From an uncultured Clostridia bacterium (GTDB lineage Bacteria; Bacillota; Clostridia; Oscillospirales; Acutalibacteraceae), in assembly GCA_944384895.1 (NCBI GenBank), contig CALWVB010000139.1, positions 1-34,845 on the forward strand: a DNA stretch of 34,845 nucleotides. The letters are read 5' to 3'. Position numbers and translations under genes: made by a program. Below the pieces are notes generated by a model, which saw nothing but the letters and a program-made list of their open reading frames with translations, ran no database searches and was not told where the DNA came from. This document shows, in pieces, positions 34,312 through 34,845 of the stretch. How positions within the stretch are numbered: position 1 is the stretch's first letter; each line of letters begins with the position of its first letter.

Positions 34312-34493
34312 GTTTACAGGGGGCGCCTGCGCAGCGCATCGTTTAGATGCGCTGGGACGCAAAATAATATTAATAATATTATAACCTTGGTTAAAAAAAG
34401 GAGCAGGTATTCTTAAAATACAGAATATATTTATACGATGTATTATTTTGCGTAAAGCAGCCATATGCAATATGGCTGCACGCAGGCGCCCCC
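34312..34493 (+). repeat. Cloverleaf repeat, copy 9 (G-to-P orientation)
   Basis: The outer stem GGGGGCGCCTGCG (34319-34331) pairs with CGCAGGCGCCCCC (34481-34493). The G arm is AGCGCATC-GTTTA-GATGCGCT (34333-34353). The central arm is ACGCAAAATAAT (34357-34368) with ATTATTTTGCGT (34442-34453), carrying a compensating T-A to C-G change against copies 2, 6 and 7. The P arm is GCAGCCATAT-GCA-ATATGGCTGC (34457-34479). AAGTACCG flanks it directly (34305-34312 and 34499-34506). The larger unit probably spans about 34258-34578. Confidence 0.92.
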
Positions 34494-34739
34494 TTTTTAA
34501 GTACCGAAAACGGATATACTTTTAATATTATAATATGTATAATTTTACTTTTATAATTTATATTTAGGATATTATATGAATCAGGTTAATATAGCTCAAA
34601 AGATAGAATATAACATATAAGGAACAGATAGATAAAAATAGGAATTATATAGAATAATTCTTTTTTATACAGATTATATTGAGCATAAATTTTATTTATA
34701 TTTTTACTAATATATAACGAATGCTTTAGATAAGGAAAC

Positions 34740-34768
34740 TTGATATATAAGAATAAATGTGATATAAT
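34740..34768 (+). promoter_or_regulatory. Promoter reading out of the window
   Basis: TTGATA (34740-34745), a 17-bp spacer and TATAAT (34763-34768) face the right edge. No coding start is visible before the window ends. The stretch from 34580 to 34845 is otherwise AT-rich spacer in which I see nothing else. Confidence 0.6.
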
Positions 34769-34845
34769 TATAAATTAATAATAATATTTTTAATGATAAA
34801 AATGAGTGTAAAAAATAGATATTACAGTGAAAGAAATATATTAGT

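Overview
This is a low-GC (by eye about one third G+C) chromosomal window from a member of the Bacillota. The gene content fits an anaerobe, and I lean towards the Clostridia/Negativicutes side: dgt-dnaG-rpoD, RNase J-GdpP-bL9-DnaB, TilS followed by FtsH, GreA followed by LysRS, a formate-tetrahydrofolate C1 pathway (FTHFS, FchA, FolD), a NifS/IscU pair and a small OadB-like membrane protein. The genus cannot be fixed from sequence alone. There is no CRISPR array, tRNA, rRNA or prophage. Starts other than ATG are common (TTG or GTG for fhs, folD, the GNAT gene, rnj, gdpP, dnaB, tilS and ftsH).

Layout: 1-4156 holds the 3' end of dgt, then dnaG and rpoD. 4370-5595 holds an Rrf2 regulator and an 84-residue membrane protein. 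5655-9265 is the C1-folate block (fhs, then fchA-folD). 9568-11442 has an isolated dTDP-glucose 4,6-dehydratase-like gene and a convergent half-size EamA transporter with an attenuator-like leader. 11962-14275 (minus strand) carries iscU, nifS and rnhA. 14469-17339 is accessory: a transposase remnant, a GNAT acetyltransferase, a ZupT-type metal transporter and a thioesterase broken by an in-frame TGA. 17920-20232 is a fused nucleotidyltransferase/phosphomannomutase-like protein with eroded active-site motifs. 21231-30412 is the housekeeping run rnj-gdpP-rplI-dnaB-tilS-ftsH, followed by a DUF5668-like membrane protein. 31897-34006 is greA and lysS.

The most unusual feature is a family of nine dispersed palindromic elements, one per ~3.9 kb, all between genes. 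Each has a GC-rich outer stem (consensus GGGGCGCC[T/C]GCG, closed by its complement). Inside it lie a GCGCATC/GATGCGC hairpin ('G arm'), a long central arm closed by TGCAAAATAAT/ATTATTTTGCA, and a second hairpin of the type GCAGCCATAT-GAA-ATATGGCTGC ('P arm'). Folded as one strand this is a four-way cloverleaf. Several stems differ between copies by paired, compensating changes, so the fold rather than the primary sequence appears conserved. Both orientations occur. Flanks of about 60-100 bp are shared between copies and end in similar inverted motifs, so the complete unit is probably a MITE-like element of about 320-390 bp.

Functionally, fhs, fchA and folD together take formate to methylene-THF. 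FolD has Val where the cyclohydrolase Lys is expected, which makes FchA the likely cyclohydrolase. dnaG/rpoD, dnaB, rnj, greA, lysS, tilS and ftsH are core information-processing and quality-control genes. NifS and IscU build Fe-S clusters; the Rrf2 protein has a cysteine cluster suited to sensing them.
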